A DNA stretch of 64,000 nt from an uncultured Candidatus Poseidoniales archaeon (GCA_902625885.1 CACODE010000002.1:72454-136453), one strand, 5' to 3'. Numbered from the stretch's first letter, positions 32,601 to 42,453 are shown. Notes: generated by a model from the letters alone, not told the origin. Numbers and translations: made by a program.

Positions 32601-34807
32601 CCCAACTCCTCTACCGAGAGGCTCGTCCAACCGATCAACCGGCCGTCCGTGCCATCGACGAGGGCGGAGAAACTTCTGTCCTTTGCCCCGTCGTCCCATG
32701 TTCTTCTGACATCGATGGTCGTCGCCCCCGAGGTGTCGAGAAGGTCACTAAAGTCGATGCCAAACCCGCTTCCGGGGACAACAACCAGGTAACCTGAGCT
32801 GGTGCTGTCATGAGGGCCTGAGGATGTGTAGAGGGCTGAAGGGCCTGTCAACACCGCATGACGTTGCGAGTCCATCAGAATCGCTTCAATTTCGTGCATG
32901 GGCAACACCTTCGGAATGGAATCGCGATTGTGCGTGATGGATTCATCAAAAGTACCCTTTGAAACGAACTCGCAAACGAGATCGTCTGCACTGCCAGAAA
33001 CATCGAAATTTACCCAGCCAGCGGTTGTGTCTGTGGCGACCCAAGAGAGGTTCCAGGACGTTTTTGAGCCGTTTTGGGTATCAACCGCTCGCCAAACATA
33101 GCCGTCGTTTTCCAAGGCCGACACCGCCCCTGATGCAACACTGCTGAACCCGTCCAGGCACGCCATAGCCAAATCAAGTGGATGTTGGCGAACGGTGGAG
33201 TTGTCCGGTAGATGCGTCCCATCAACGCCCCAATTGACCAACTCGTCATCGTCGGGTTCCGCTTCGGTGGAGCGGGGACGATTGTCGTAGGCTTTGCCGA
33301 GTTCGATGGATTTCACGCCTCGCTTGAGGGTGGTTTGTTCAAAGGTGTGGTGCAATTCCAACTCCCCATCCGGAAGCACGGCGTCGATGCCACGCTGTTG
33401 CCAGGCCGAACAGCTCGAGCGAGAGGCTTCATCGCTGCTGATGGCAACATCAACCGATTGTCGCGCTGCCCAAGGGCTTTCAGCATCGAGCCACATGGTC
33501 ATGGTCGCATAGCCAAGGCAGAAATCCCTGATGTCTTGATGGCTGGCGGTGACCTTCCACATGTTGGTCGAACCTATTTTTTCCGACCCGGTCACGCGCC
33601 ATTCCCAGCCCGAACTCAACCCGGTGGCGTCCTTCGTGATGTATTCATTGCCAAAGAAATCGGCCAACACAACCGGGGATATGACCATGCCAAGGCCCGG
33701 AGAAAGTTCTTCCAATCCCCCCAGCAAACCACCTACGCCGTAGGTGAAGGCCGTTCCTTCGTACGATGTACCCGACAGAATGGATGTAAAGTCAAGTTCT
33801 GTGGCGAGAACGACCTGCTCCCGCAGCTCTTTCCACGTGGTCAAATTCAAATTCGCCTGACCTTGCGTGGTGTCGATTGAAATGTCGGAACATTGGGAAA
33901 AGGACGGACGGTGGCCCGACACATCAAATTTGGAGAACGACATCTTCGTGACGCTTTCAACACCCAGCCACGAAAGGCCGTGCCCGTCCTGAATCTTCAC
34001 GGCGCCCAAGCGATCGTTGGTCGATTGCGTGTTCAGTTCGGCCGTTGTGCCTTCGGTGATGGAAGCGGAACTCGACCCTTGGAAACTGAGGCGCACCTTG
34101 CAATAATTCGGTGGATCCTCTAGGCGGTCGGTCACCAATTCTACGTACTCCTCCGAGGCCATGAACGAACCGTCTTGCACCATGTAGGTCATTTCGTCAC
34201 CGTACCGAAGCGAATCCGCTGTGAAGGGTTCGATTTGGTTGTTGACGTAGTAATAACCGCCTGCACCAAGCAACAGCAAGGTCACCAAAACAGCGATGGC
34301 CTGCGGACGACGCACCATGTCCATGAGCGTCATGGCACCTCCGGCCTCAGATTTTGCGCTACGTGGCGAGGGTTCACCAGACGAGGCGGGCAAAGGAACC
34401 GCCGTTGCTTCTGCACCCTTTGATGGTGCTTCTTCAGCGGGAAGAAGGTCGGCCTCGAGAATTTCCGCTTCAAGGACCTCGGGTTCCGGTTTCGTCCGCT
34501 TCTTGGCGGGTGCAACCGTCGAAGGCATCGTGTCTTCGTCTTCAAGGGAAAGCATGAGGGGTTCAGCAGGGCTTTCATCGGACGCCGATTCGTCTGCTTG
34601 GGCATCCGGTTCGTCCTCCACCGCCACGAACGTGGACGTCGTTTCGTCAAACACTTCGATGCCAAGGGTCTCCTTGTCAACACCTGCCTCCAGCAGGCGA
34701 ACCAGCAACTCCGCTTTTTTCCCGCTGGCTGACAGGTCGTTGAGGACGCACAGAGCCTTGAGTTTCGCCACCGTCAGCGTGGTGGTTGGCTCGTCCCCCA
34801 TGGTCAT
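32597..34807 (-). CDS. Membrane-anchored protein with N-terminal SAP domain
   Basis: This encodes 736 residues. Residues 9-44 match the SAP motif, normally DNA-binding (LTVAKLKALCVLNDLSASGKK). An acidic, low-complexity linker follows to about residue 165. One transmembrane helix (AIAVLVTLLLLGAGGYYYVN) comes next, then an outside domain of about 540 residues with several Cys and N-glycosylation sites. The topology puts the SAP domain in the cytoplasm. The outside part has no recognised family. It is followed by a coupled 134-residue gene. Confidence 0.75.
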   Translation of the reverse strand: MTMGDEPTTTLTVAKLKALCVLNDLSASGKKAELLVRLLEAGVDKETLGIEVFDETTSTFVAVEDEPDAQADESASDESPAEPLMLSLEDEDTMPSTVAPAKKRTKPEPEVLEAEILEADLLPAEEAPSKGAEATAVPLPASSGEPSPRSAKSEAGGAMTLMDMVRRPQAIAVLVTLLLLGAGGYYYVNNQIEPFTADSLRYGDEMTYMVQDGSFMASEEYVELVTDRLEDPPNYCKVRLSFQGSSSASITEGTTAELNTQSTNDRLGAVKIQDGHGLSWLGVESVTKMSFSKFDVSGHRPSFSQCSDISIDTTQGQANLNLTTWKELREQVVLATELDFTSILSGTSYEGTAFTYGVGGLLGGLEELSPGLGMVISPVVLADFFGNEYITKDATGLSSGWEWRVTGSEKIGSTNMWKVTASHQDIRDFCLGYATMTMWLDAESPWAARQSVDVAISSDEASRSSCSAWQQRGIDAVLPDGELELHHTFEQTTLKRGVKSIELGKAYDNRPRSTEAEPDDDELVNWGVDGTHLPDNSTVRQHPLDLAMACLDGFSSVASGAVSALENDGYVWRAVDTQNGSKTSWNLSWVATDTTAGWVNFDVSGSADDLVCEFVSKGTFDESITHNRDSIPKVLPMHEIEAILMDSQRHAVLTGPSALYTSSGPHDSTSSGYLVVVPGSGFGIDFSDLLDTSGATTIDVRRTWDDGAKDRSFSALVDGTDGRLIGWTSLSVEELG

Positions 34808-34895
34808 TCCTCAGCAAACCGTAGGCCCGGTGCCTTTCAAGGGTGGTGCTCAATTGTTGGCGTTTTGCGTCAATATCAAACCGGTACCGATACCG

Positions 34896-35882
34896 TCAGC
34901 CCTCATGGGGCGTCATAACGCCGTCAGCGTTCTTGTAGTAGGCCGTCTGTTCGTACGTTCCATCGGGCAGTTTACGGTAATAATACCCGTCGTCTGTCAG
35001 TTCGTAGACGGGTTCTGCAGGTTTGGTGGTCGGTGGCTGCTTCGGCTCGCTCGGTGGTGAGGTTGGCGGTCGCCCGGGAGGTCCAGACGGGCCTGGAGAA
35101 GCTGAAGGCGGTGCCCCTGACGGCCCTGCGGCAATACGGGCTTTGCTCGCCTCCGAGAGCACCTTTGATTCCGTAGTCTCGTTGTCACCCTCAAGGATGC
35201 TTCGCAGCGCCTGCCCGTGTTTTTGAGCGCCCATGAAGGCAAAACCTGACAGGCCCAAACAAAGCAGGCCAAGGAAGCCACCAATGAACTGATTTGGGTA
35301 AAGTTTGCCTTCCACGGACAACGACGAATCGCCCGTGCTGATCGATTCACCATCGCCGTTGATGTATTCGGCGACGAGGCAGTAATGCCCGGGGTCGATG
35401 TTGAATTCAAAGTCGTACGTCCCGCCTTGGAGTACCCGAGAAGTGGCTTCTTGGTACTGATAAGCATGGGAACCTCCAGCCTTGGCCTCCTGCATTTTCT
35501 CGCTCATGGTGTAGTCTTGGCAGTTGGTTTGTTCGATAACGTAAACGGCGATGTTGATGCTTGATTGCGTCGGCGGTGAGGTTGCTGTCACCGTCAATCG
35601 CATAGGAACATCAAACGCATCCTCACCGTCAACGGGCAGGCCCCAAACAAAACCAAGGTCTTTCTCGGCAGAGCCGCTTAGGCCGTCGTGGCTGGCGGAA
35701 AACGGCATCGGGAAGAGGGCAAAACCAAACAGAATGGCGGCGACACCGAGGTACAGGAAAACGTTCCAACGCGATTTTTTCAAGCGATCTTCTCGCTCCT
35801 GGATGGACATCTCCTCGAGTTGCTCATCGCGGTCTTCGTCAACATCCAACGCACCTGGTGTATCAGGTTCCTCTTCGGTCAT
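34896..35882 (-). CDS. Hypothetical two-helix membrane protein with proline-rich tail
   Basis: This encodes 328 residues: an acidic cytoplasmic start, a helix (WNVFLYLGVAAILFGFALF), an outside beta domain of about 140 residues, and a second helix (FIGGFLGLLCLGLSGFAFMG). A cytoplasmic tail follows, rich in Pro, Ser and Gly, ending in a Tyr-rich motif (YELTDDGYYYRKLPDGTYEQ). The start MTEEEPDTPG fits an N-in topology; the frame extends to 35969 but would overlap the divergent rimK start. No family is recognised; the tail suggests protein-protein contacts. Confidence 0.65.
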   Translation of the reverse strand: MTEEEPDTPGALDVDEDRDEQLEEMSIQEREDRLKKSRWNVFLYLGVAAILFGFALFPMPFSASHDGLSGSAEKDLGFVWGLPVDGEDAFDVPMRLTVTATSPPTQSSINIAVYVIEQTNCQDYTMSEKMQEAKAGGSHAYQYQEATSRVLQGGTYDFEFNIDPGHYCLVAEYINGDGESISTGDSSLSVEGKLYPNQFIGGFLGLLCLGLSGFAFMGAQKHGQALRSILEGDNETTESKVLSEASKARIAAGPSGAPPSASPGPSGPPGRPPTSPPSEPKQPPTTKPAEPVYELTDDGYYYRKLPDGTYEQTAYYKNADGVMTPHEG

Positions 35883-35937
35883 ATACGCCCGATAACTGCC
35901 GAGCACTTCAAGAGCGCGACACGGTATTCGCTTCCCA

Positions 35938-37182
35938 ATGGGAACCGAAGGTAGCGACGCCAACCTCACACAGCAGCCCCATTTGGGTCTGCGGTTGGCC
36001 GTTTTGAGCAGAGGGCCTCGCCTCTACAGCACGCGTCGCATCGTCGAGGAAGCCAAAAAACGAGGGCTGGATGTGGAGGTCTGCGACCCGATGAAGTTCT
36101 CTCTAGTCGTGAATCAGGGCAGCGTGGACGTGCTTCACAGGGGTCAAGCGTTCGCAAAGGACGCCGTCATACCCCGCATTGGCCACTCCATCACGCAGCA
36201 CGGTGTCGCTGTTCTCCGCCATATTGAGCAGTTGGGGATTTGGACGGCCAACACAGGTCAAGGCATCTTGCAAAGCAGAGACAAACTCAATGCGTCGCAA
36301 ATTTTGGCTCGCAATCGCATACCGGTGCCGAAAACCGTCTATGTCAGGGACATTTTGGATGTGGAGCAAGCCATTGAAACCGTCGGAGGACTCCCGGTTG
36401 TCGTGAAGGTAACACAAGGTACTCAAGGCGATGGTGTCTTTCTTCGCCACACCGCTTTTGAGGTTCGGAACCTCGTTCAGGGACTGCTCATGACCGGCAA
36501 GTCCGTTCTTGTTCAGGAATACATTGCTGAATCTCACGGCCGAGACATCCGTGCCCTTGTCGTTGGTGACAAAATTGTCGCTTGCATGCGACGGCGTGCT
36601 CGCGGCAGGGAATTTCGAAGCAACTTCCACCTGAACGGGATCGTCGAGAGCGTCCAACTCCCAGAGGGTTACGCCGAGGCAGCGTGTCGAGCGGCGCGCG
36701 TGCTCGGGCTCAACATTGCCGGCGTTGACCTGTTGGAAGGCAACAACGGCCCCCTGGTTTTGGAGGTCAATTCGTCGCCGGGTTTGGAAGGCATTGAGAA
36801 GGCCAGTGGTGTGAACGTGGCGGGCGCCATCGTCGACTACGTGATGGAGGACACCGCCTTTGCAGAGGTGGACATCGGGCAACTCTTACGAACCGTTCCC
36901 GGCTCTGGTGTCCTTTCCCTTCAACTTCGCAACCACCCGAAAATGGTCGGGAAGCGATTGGACGAAGTGTTTGCCTCCGTCCCTGTTTTTGCGCTCTCTC
37001 GTGACAACCGCTTGGTCTGGAACCCTGAGCACGATGTGCAACTCCGCTACGACGATGTGCTGGTCTGCTACGGGGAATTGACCGAACTGCGCGCTTCCCT
37101 TCGACAAGCCATGTTGGGCGTGCCAAAGGAGGCGTTGATGTTTGACAACGCACCGGAGTCAAGCGGACAAACCGAAGGCTAG
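35938..37182 (+). CDS. rimK: RimK-type ATP-grasp ligase with extra C-terminal domain
   Basis: This ATP-dependent ligase adds amino acids, usually glutamate, to a carboxyl group of a protein or small molecule. ATP-grasp features are VVVKVTQGTQGDGVFL, the RimK blocks GRDIRALVVGDKIVACMRR and EFRSNFHLNG, and the metal site PLVLEVNSSPGLEGIE. The core ends at about residue 305. A further 100 residues (from GSGVLSLQL to VLVCYGELTELRASL) resemble a TrkA-C/RCK-C ligand domain. The target could be ribosomal S6-like, a cofactor (as in CofF/MptN) or LysW-linked; no neighbour decides this. Confidence 0.85.
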   Translation: MGTEGSDANLTQQPHLGLRLAVLSRGPRLYSTRRIVEEAKKRGLDVEVCDPMKFSLVVNQGSVDVLHRGQAFAKDAVIPRIGHSITQHGVAVLRHIEQLGIWTANTGQGILQSRDKLNASQILARNRIPVPKTVYVRDILDVEQAIETVGGLPVVVKVTQGTQGDGVFLRHTAFEVRNLVQGLLMTGKSVLVQEYIAESHGRDIRALVVGDKIVACMRRRARGREFRSNFHLNGIVESVQLPEGYAEAACRAARVLGLNIAGVDLLEGNNGPLVLEVNSSPGLEGIEKASGVNVAGAIVDYVMEDTAFAEVDIGQLLRTVPGSGVLSLQLRNHPKMVGKRLDEVFASVPVFALSRDNRLVWNPEHDVQLRYDDVLVCYGELTELRASLRQAMLGVPKEALMFDNAPESSGQTEG

Positions 37183-37348
37183 CGGCTGAACGAAAACCGC
37201 ATCGATGGTGTTCGAGCAACACCGACTGTTGTTGATTGGCGAAAATTGGCTATGCAACCGGTCAAGCCATTGCACCCGTCAAGGCAAACCTCCGCAAGGT
37301 TGCATTGATAGGCCGTGGGAGCGAGCCATCACGCAGAGGTGAAGGTTC

Positions 37349-37903
37349 ATCGACACCATCACGCACGCCATCATCGGACTGACGGTGGGCGAATGCGCTC
37401 CAAAGAACATCAAACACCGTCACTGGATTGGCATGGGCTTTGGCGTGCTGCCGGACATCACCAACCTCATCCTGGTCCACCCGTACCTCGGCCACATCGC
37501 CGGGCGAACCATCCCGTTTGCTTTGGGCTCTGATTTTGTTGATTTCCCGCAAATTCTGGACCACTGGACATACCATGTTTGGTTGCTTTCTCACAGTTTG
37601 TTGTTCTGGGCCATCGTCTTTGCCCCGCTTTGGCGACGCAGTTCGGGCATGAAATTGGCGACCTTGGCTTACCTTTCGCATGTTCTGGCCGACCTTCCAT
37701 CCCATACCGGAGCGTACGGTCTTGAACCGTTCTACCCCGTTCACTACATCTTCGACGGGTGGTTTGACGCTTGGCTTTGGGGGCCAGGACCCATCGCCGT
37801 AAGCGTGGTTCTCACCACGGTCGTTTTCTTGCTCACGCGAGCACTGCGGCAACGGGTGCTGTGGCCGTCGGAAAGACAGGACAAAACGCTCAACCGTGCG
37901 TGA
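37349..37903 (+). CDS. YdjM-like membrane metal-dependent hydrolase with non-standard start
   Basis: This encodes 184 residues with several transmembrane helices and family-type His/Asp motifs (DTITHAIIG at the start, DITNLI, HSLLFW, YLSHVLADLPSH). Homologues of the LexA-binding, inner-membrane YdjM family begin Met-Asp-x-x-Thr-His. Here the first codon of that block, at 37349, is ATC. It sits 7 bases after a GAGGTG motif (37336-37341), with an in-frame stop at 37340-37342. The next standard start is GTG at 37385, which loses the conserved block. Either ATC is used, or the base is a sequence error or mutation. Confidence 0.7.
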   Translation: MDTITHAIIGLTVGECAPKNIKHRHWIGMGFGVLPDITNLILVHPYLGHIAGRTIPFALGSDFVDFPQILDHWTYHVWLLSHSLLFWAIVFAPLWRRSSGMKLATLAYLSHVLADLPSHTGAYGLEPFYPVHYIFDGWFDAWLWGPGPIAVSVVLTTVVFLLTRALRQRVLWPSERQDKTLNRA

Positions 37904-37975
37904 TAGAAAGGCAACGAAGCCGGGCGACTTTGAAGCGCCTCGCGTGTTTTTATGGGAGGACCGGGTGGGTGGACC

Positions 37976-38356
37976 ATGGACCTTTACTTCCCAGGCATGA
38001 TCGTCGGCATCATCGTTCTCCAAACCGCCATCGTGGCCCCAACGCTGTTCAAGAACCTCGACATCAAAGATTTCGGCAAGGTCATCCGAGCTCTTTGGCC
38101 GAAGTTCTTCGTTTTCTTGAGCGTGCTCGGCGCCGCTACTTTGGTGGCGCTGTTCCTTGAGGACGCTGCATCGACGGCTCGGTACGTCATCGCCGGCATG
38201 ACCACGCTGTTTGCCGTGGTTTGCTACGCCATCATCCCGGCCACGAACAGAGCCACGGACGAAGGCAATCAGAAATTGTTCAACATCCTGCACAAAACGA
38301 GCGTCTACCTCACCGTGATTATGCTGCTCATGAACATCGCTTACCCCTTTGTTTGA
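37976..38356 (+). CDS. DUF4149/TMEM205-like membrane protein
   Basis: This 126-residue protein has four hydrophobic helices. The start MDLYFPGMIVGIIVLQTAIVAP, the loop around PTLFK and the later CYAIIPATNRATDEG followed by HKTSVYLTVIMLLMN match the small integral membrane family DUF4149. Function is unknown. Purine-rich GGAGGA and GGGTGG stretches precede the ATG. It follows the YdjM-like gene in the same direction. Confidence 0.7.
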   Translation: MDLYFPGMIVGIIVLQTAIVAPTLFKNLDIKDFGKVIRALWPKFFVFLSVLGAATLVALFLEDAASTARYVIAGMTTLFAVVCYAIIPATNRATDEGNQKLFNILHKTSVYLTVIMLLMNIAYPFV

Positions 38357-38372
38357 ATTCTTTCCAATCAAG

Positions 38373-39335
38373 TCAAGGGCTGCCCGTTGGGTAGGTTTGG
38401 TTCCACTTCGCCGCCGCCGTGAACAGGTCGACAAACGCTTCAAGCGTGGCCTCAATCGGTTTTGCGTACCCGCCCCCCATGAAGATCACAACGGGAATTC
38501 GGCGGGCCTGCGCTGCCTCAAAGACCAATCGATTTCGCTCTTCCATGCCTGCGCGCGAAACCCTGAGTTTACCCAAGGCATCGGCCTCCAACCCGTCAAC
38601 ACCGGCTTGGAAAAGCACCAACGCTGGTTCAAAATCCATGCAGATGTCCAACGCCTCCTGCACTTTCTCCAGATACGCTACATCGCCGCCCTGAGCTGCC
38701 ACAGGAAGGTCGTGGTCGCTGGTGGATTTGCGGAAAGGAAAGTTGGTTTCGCAGTGAACGGAAATGGTGCACACTCGAGACTCGTCGGACAGAATGGTTG
38801 CCGTGCCGTCTCCTTGGTGCACGTCCAGGTCAAGCACGGCAACGCGTTCAACATTCAACCGATGCACGGCGTAAAGTGCGCTGATGGCGAGATCGTTGAA
38901 CACGCAATATCCAGAACCAAAGTCTCGATGTGCGTGGTGCGTACCACCGGCCATGTTGCCGCTGATACCACCGTTCATGACGGCGTATTCGGTGGCTTCA
39001 ACAGCCCCACCTGTTAAGCGCAACGTGCGCTGAATCATGTCGGGCGTCCATGGTGTTAAGCCGATTCGCTTTTCTTCTTTGACGGTCAATTCTCCCGCTA
39101 AAAAACGATGCACATAGTCGCTGCCGTGGGCGAGCAAGAGCAGGTTTTTTTCCAGCGCACCAGGGGTGCGAAACGTCATCGTCTCAAAAACGTCTGAATC
39201 GATAAGACGCAAACGCAACAGTTCATACCGATCTCTCGGAAAACGGGCTTCGGGATGAATGCCTTCCGTGTACAGGGGATGGTACCACAATGGAAACAAG
39301 CGTTGCTGCCCGTCAACCTCACCGATGTTTGACAT
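38373..39335 (-). CDS. Histone-deacetylase-family amidohydrolase
   Basis: This zinc-dependent deacetylase-like enzyme has 320 residues. Zinc and active-site motifs are present: GTHHAHRDFGSGYCVFND, then LDLDVHQGDGT (Asp and His ligands), QAGVDGLEAD (third Asp) and a Gly-rich MGGGYAK end. Archaeal members act on acetylated proteins or small molecules such as polyamines; the substrate is not shown. The Met at 39335 follows a strong purine-rich ribosome site (AGGGAGAGG) in the 13-bp gap after lhr. The two genes form an operon. Confidence 0.9.
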   Translation of the reverse strand: MSNIGEVDGQQRLFPLWYHPLYTEGIHPEARFPRDRYELLRLRLIDSDVFETMTFRTPGALEKNLLLLAHGSDYVHRFLAGELTVKEEKRIGLTPWTPDMIQRTLRLTGGAVEATEYAVMNGGISGNMAGGTHHAHRDFGSGYCVFNDLAISALYAVHRLNVERVAVLDLDVHQGDGTATILSDESRVCTISVHCETNFPFRKSTSDHDLPVAAQGGDVAYLEKVQEALDICMDFEPALVLFQAGVDGLEADALGKLRVSRAGMEERNRLVFEAAQARRIPVVIFMGGGYAKPIEATLEAFVDLFTAAAKWNQTYPTGSP

Positions 39336-39348
39336 GTTCCTCTCCCTC

Positions 39349-42300
39349 TTAACCCCAGAAACGCCGCGTCCTTGCGTACTCAACCTCGGCTTTGTGAATC
39401 GCTTGCAACAAGCCATCGGTATCGCCTGGTGAGACCCGCACCAACAAGCGATTGGCGGTGGCTTCAGCAATGCCTCGACCCATCAGGCACATGATGGCCT
39501 CCGACCCTCGATTGGCGACCAAATCTGCGTTCTTCATCATGCGATCTTGGTCTTTCCGATCCTCTGAGGTCACCCACTTTTCAAGCATCTCCTGCAGACC
39601 CTCGCGGGCCACAGCCAGTCGCCTTCCACCGCACTTCAAGCAGGTTCCCGGCTTTTCCATCGCCTCATAACGAGCAACTCGAAAACGTCGGACAGCATGA
39701 CATCGCAAACAACACATCACGGCTCGTTCGTTGGTGAGTCTTCCTCGAAGACGTTCCCTCAAAGCGGCGTTGTCCCAATTGGGGAGAAGCATGTCATCTT
39801 GTGTGCGGTTCGAAAGGCCCATCGGTCCTTGAGCGGTGATGTTGATTGACAGCAGGCCAGATTGCAGCCCGCGCAAGACATCCGTCGCCCCACTCACATC
39901 CATGCGTTCGTGGAAAAGTTTGGACAACACTTCCTCCATGACGACCGTCCCGCGGTATTTCCGCAACAGGGCTTGGAGATTGATGCGACGAGGATCCACG
40001 CCATGACGCAATATCCCAAACACTTTCGCCACTTGAGCAAAACGCCAACGAACCTGACGGGAATTGGGCACCGTGATGCTCAACAACTGCTCAATGGCCT
40101 CGGGCGGCGTTTGCATGAGCCATTCAACGATGTCTTCTGCTCTGACTCCGCCGACCTGCAGCGCCACACGGGTGGGTTCAACGATGAGGCGCCCCCAACT
40201 GCCTGATTTGGTTGAGGCCATCGCCAGAAGAAAGTTGCCGATGGCCTCGTTAATCTTTGACCCCTGACAGGAATTGATGACCAGGGCATCGTTGCGTTCC
40301 TCTATCGTGAGGACACGATCCGTTGGAAGGGTCCCTGTCGCCTCAACATGTGCTGCAATCGTTTCTGCCAGCATGCTCCTCGCTTCATCGTCCAAGGGGT
40401 AATCCGAGAGTTGGGTCGTACGGGCCGGAACGAGTCCCAACGGGTCCAGACCGGGTGGCTCAAGCGGCGGAAGGAGGCCAATGTCTTCGGCAATCAGATG
40501 ACGAAGATAGCCGACTTCCCTAGCCACGGATTCAGGCACGGGTGGAAGTTCACCAAGCCAGTGGGGCGCCTTTCCGTGATCGCTGACCGGCGAGACGAGC
40601 AATTCCGACTGCTCTGGATCGGCATCGACGATGAGCCATGTTCGTCCAGCGATGACGAAGCGCCTCGGTGTACCGTCGTCGTCCTCACCTGCGTCGTTAA
40701 GGCTGAGAACGAAGGCCTCATCGACGTTTCCAAGGCTACGGCGGGTGACGGCGTCGCGAACCCTGTAGGTTTTCTTGTCCGGAATCATTGACAGGTGTTT
40801 TGACACCCAATCACGGGTCTTCCCGGCTGTTGAGAACCACCCGCCAGCAAACCGTTTTGGGACATCAACACTTCTTTCTGTGTACGCTCGAGGGACCGCT
40901 TCGTCCGGTGTGTTGTACATGGGCAAGTCTTCAGGGAGCGTCTCGCCCTTTGCAGAGGCCTCCTGCTTGGCGATTTCATACACGGCTTTTGGCCATCGGT
41001 ACCACTGCAATTCCGAGGGAACCGGGGTGAACCTTACAACCCAATTTTCAGCCAGCACCCGAAGCAATGCCTCGGTATCGGGGCGTTCCCACCCTTCAAA
41101 CTGCGGGGTGGCGGCCAACAACTGCGTGGCTTCGTCAATGCTGACGGCCTTGAAACAGTGGGCCATCAGCACCAGTTGGTTGGCGGCAATGATCCCTGGG
41201 CGTTTCCTCCAGGAAACGGGCTCGATGTCGCCCTCCATGGCTTTTTGAGCGACGACCGCCGACTCAAGCAAATGATCAACGTCCCACGAAAGAACGTGCC
41301 CGCGACCGACACCACCGAGCCGATGGTCAGCACGACCAACGCGCTGAAGCATGCGGTCGACCGATTTTGGCGAATGAACTTGAACGATCCTGTTGACGCT
41401 ACCGACGTCGATGCCGAGTTCAAGACTAGAGGTGCAGACCAAACCGGAAAGCGTTCCGCCTCGCAAGTCGTCTTCCATTTGTTGCCGGGTTTCTGCGGCA
41501 AGAGAACCATGGTGAACACCGATGTTCAAATCCGGAGCCATGGCTTGAAGTCGGGTGGAAAGGGTCTCTGCATCGCTTCGGCTGTTCACGAAGACAAGGC
41601 ATGGCGCATCCGTCCGTAGGATTTGGCAAAGGTGGCGGTAAGAAGCGTGCTGCTTCGGACTCAGCGAGGTGTCCACCGCTCCAATCTCGTCCTCCGCAAG
41701 GGGTGTAGGGGATTCGACGGTGAGTTTTGTGATGCGCTGCCCGGTTGTTATCAACGGCACAGCTTTGCCATGCGAAAGCCAAGCGGCGACGGCTTCGGGA
41801 TTACCGACCGTGGCCGAGAGACCGAGCCGTTGCACGCTTCGACCCGCCAAGGCTTCAAGTCGCGACAGACCGACCCCGAGTTGCCACCCACGCTCAGAAG
41901 CAGCGAGGTCGTGAACCTCGTCAACAACCACCGCCTGGACCGAACTCAGCATGGCCCGGAGGTTTTTACCGCTGAACATCAACTGAAACGTTTCTGGTGT
42001 GGTCACGAGGAGGTTTGGCGGGTTTCGAGTTTGTTTCGCTCGTTGGGACTGACTCGTATCGCCGTGCCTGACATCAACGCGCAGTCCCACGGACTCAGCA
42101 AGTTCGCGCAAGCGCCTGTCAACGTCGCGATTGAGGGCTCTTAGGGGCGTGATGTAGAGGATGGACAAAGAGGGCCACGCCTCTGTGAGGCACCGGTGAA
42201 ACAACGGAAGAATGCCGGCCATGGTCTTCCCCGACCCGGTCGGGGCGATGATAAGGCGGTCGTGACCCTTCATGACATCGGGCAAAGCTTGCTCCTGTAC

Positions 42301-42411
42301 CGGCGTGGGCTTCCAACCTTTTTCTGCAAGCGCCGAAGCCATGAGCGGGTGAAGCCTGGAGAACGCGCGTGACATACTCTCCCCACCCTCGGGCAGGTTG
42401 TCCATGCTCAC
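39349..42411 (-). CDS. lhr: Lhr-family superfamily 2 DNA helicase
   Basis: This 1,020-residue ATP-dependent 3'-5' helicase acts in repair of stalled or damaged forks. Helicase motifs: APTGSGKTMAG (I), VVDEVHDLA (II, DEVH), LSATVGNPE (III) and QRVGRADHRLGG (VI). The winged-helix and Lhr core region follows. The C-terminal part holds a Cys-rich zinc site (CCLRCHAVRR, then CLKCGGRRL), seen in some archaeal Lhr types. It is followed closely by the deacetylase-like gene. Confidence 0.92.
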   Translation of the reverse strand: MSMDNLPEGGESMSRAFSRLHPLMASALAEKGWKPTPVQEQALPDVMKGHDRLIIAPTGSGKTMAGILPLFHRCLTEAWPSLSILYITPLRALNRDVDRRLRELAESVGLRVDVRHGDTSQSQRAKQTRNPPNLLVTTPETFQLMFSGKNLRAMLSSVQAVVVDEVHDLAASERGWQLGVGLSRLEALAGRSVQRLGLSATVGNPEAVAAWLSHGKAVPLITTGQRITKLTVESPTPLAEDEIGAVDTSLSPKQHASYRHLCQILRTDAPCLVFVNSRSDAETLSTRLQAMAPDLNIGVHHGSLAAETRQQMEDDLRGGTLSGLVCTSSLELGIDVGSVNRIVQVHSPKSVDRMLQRVGRADHRLGGVGRGHVLSWDVDHLLESAVVAQKAMEGDIEPVSWRKRPGIIAANQLVLMAHCFKAVSIDEATQLLAATPQFEGWERPDTEALLRVLAENWVVRFTPVPSELQWYRWPKAVYEIAKQEASAKGETLPEDLPMYNTPDEAVPRAYTERSVDVPKRFAGGWFSTAGKTRDWVSKHLSMIPDKKTYRVRDAVTRRSLGNVDEAFVLSLNDAGEDDDGTPRRFVIAGRTWLIVDADPEQSELLVSPVSDHGKAPHWLGELPPVPESVAREVGYLRHLIAEDIGLLPPLEPPGLDPLGLVPARTTQLSDYPLDDEARSMLAETIAAHVEATGTLPTDRVLTIEERNDALVINSCQGSKINEAIGNFLLAMASTKSGSWGRLIVEPTRVALQVGGVRAEDIVEWLMQTPPEAIEQLLSITVPNSRQVRWRFAQVAKVFGILRHGVDPRRINLQALLRKYRGTVVMEEVLSKLFHERMDVSGATDVLRGLQSGLLSINITAQGPMGLSNRTQDDMLLPNWDNAALRERLRGRLTNERAVMCCLRCHAVRRFRVARYEAMEKPGTCLKCGGRRLAVAREGLQEMLEKWVTSEDRKDQDRMMKNADLVANRGSEAIMCLMGRGIAEATANRLLVRVSPGDTDGLLQAIHKAEVEYARTRRFWG

Positions 42412-42453
42412 TGCATTTGAGCGTTTGGCTTTCGGCTTGTTCCGTTCAGAACG

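Noticed and set aside
37262-38455. Long minus-strand frame of 397 codons
   Set aside because: It lies antisense to the YdjM-like and DUF4149 genes, is rich in His, Arg and Gln without a fold pattern, and matches no family.
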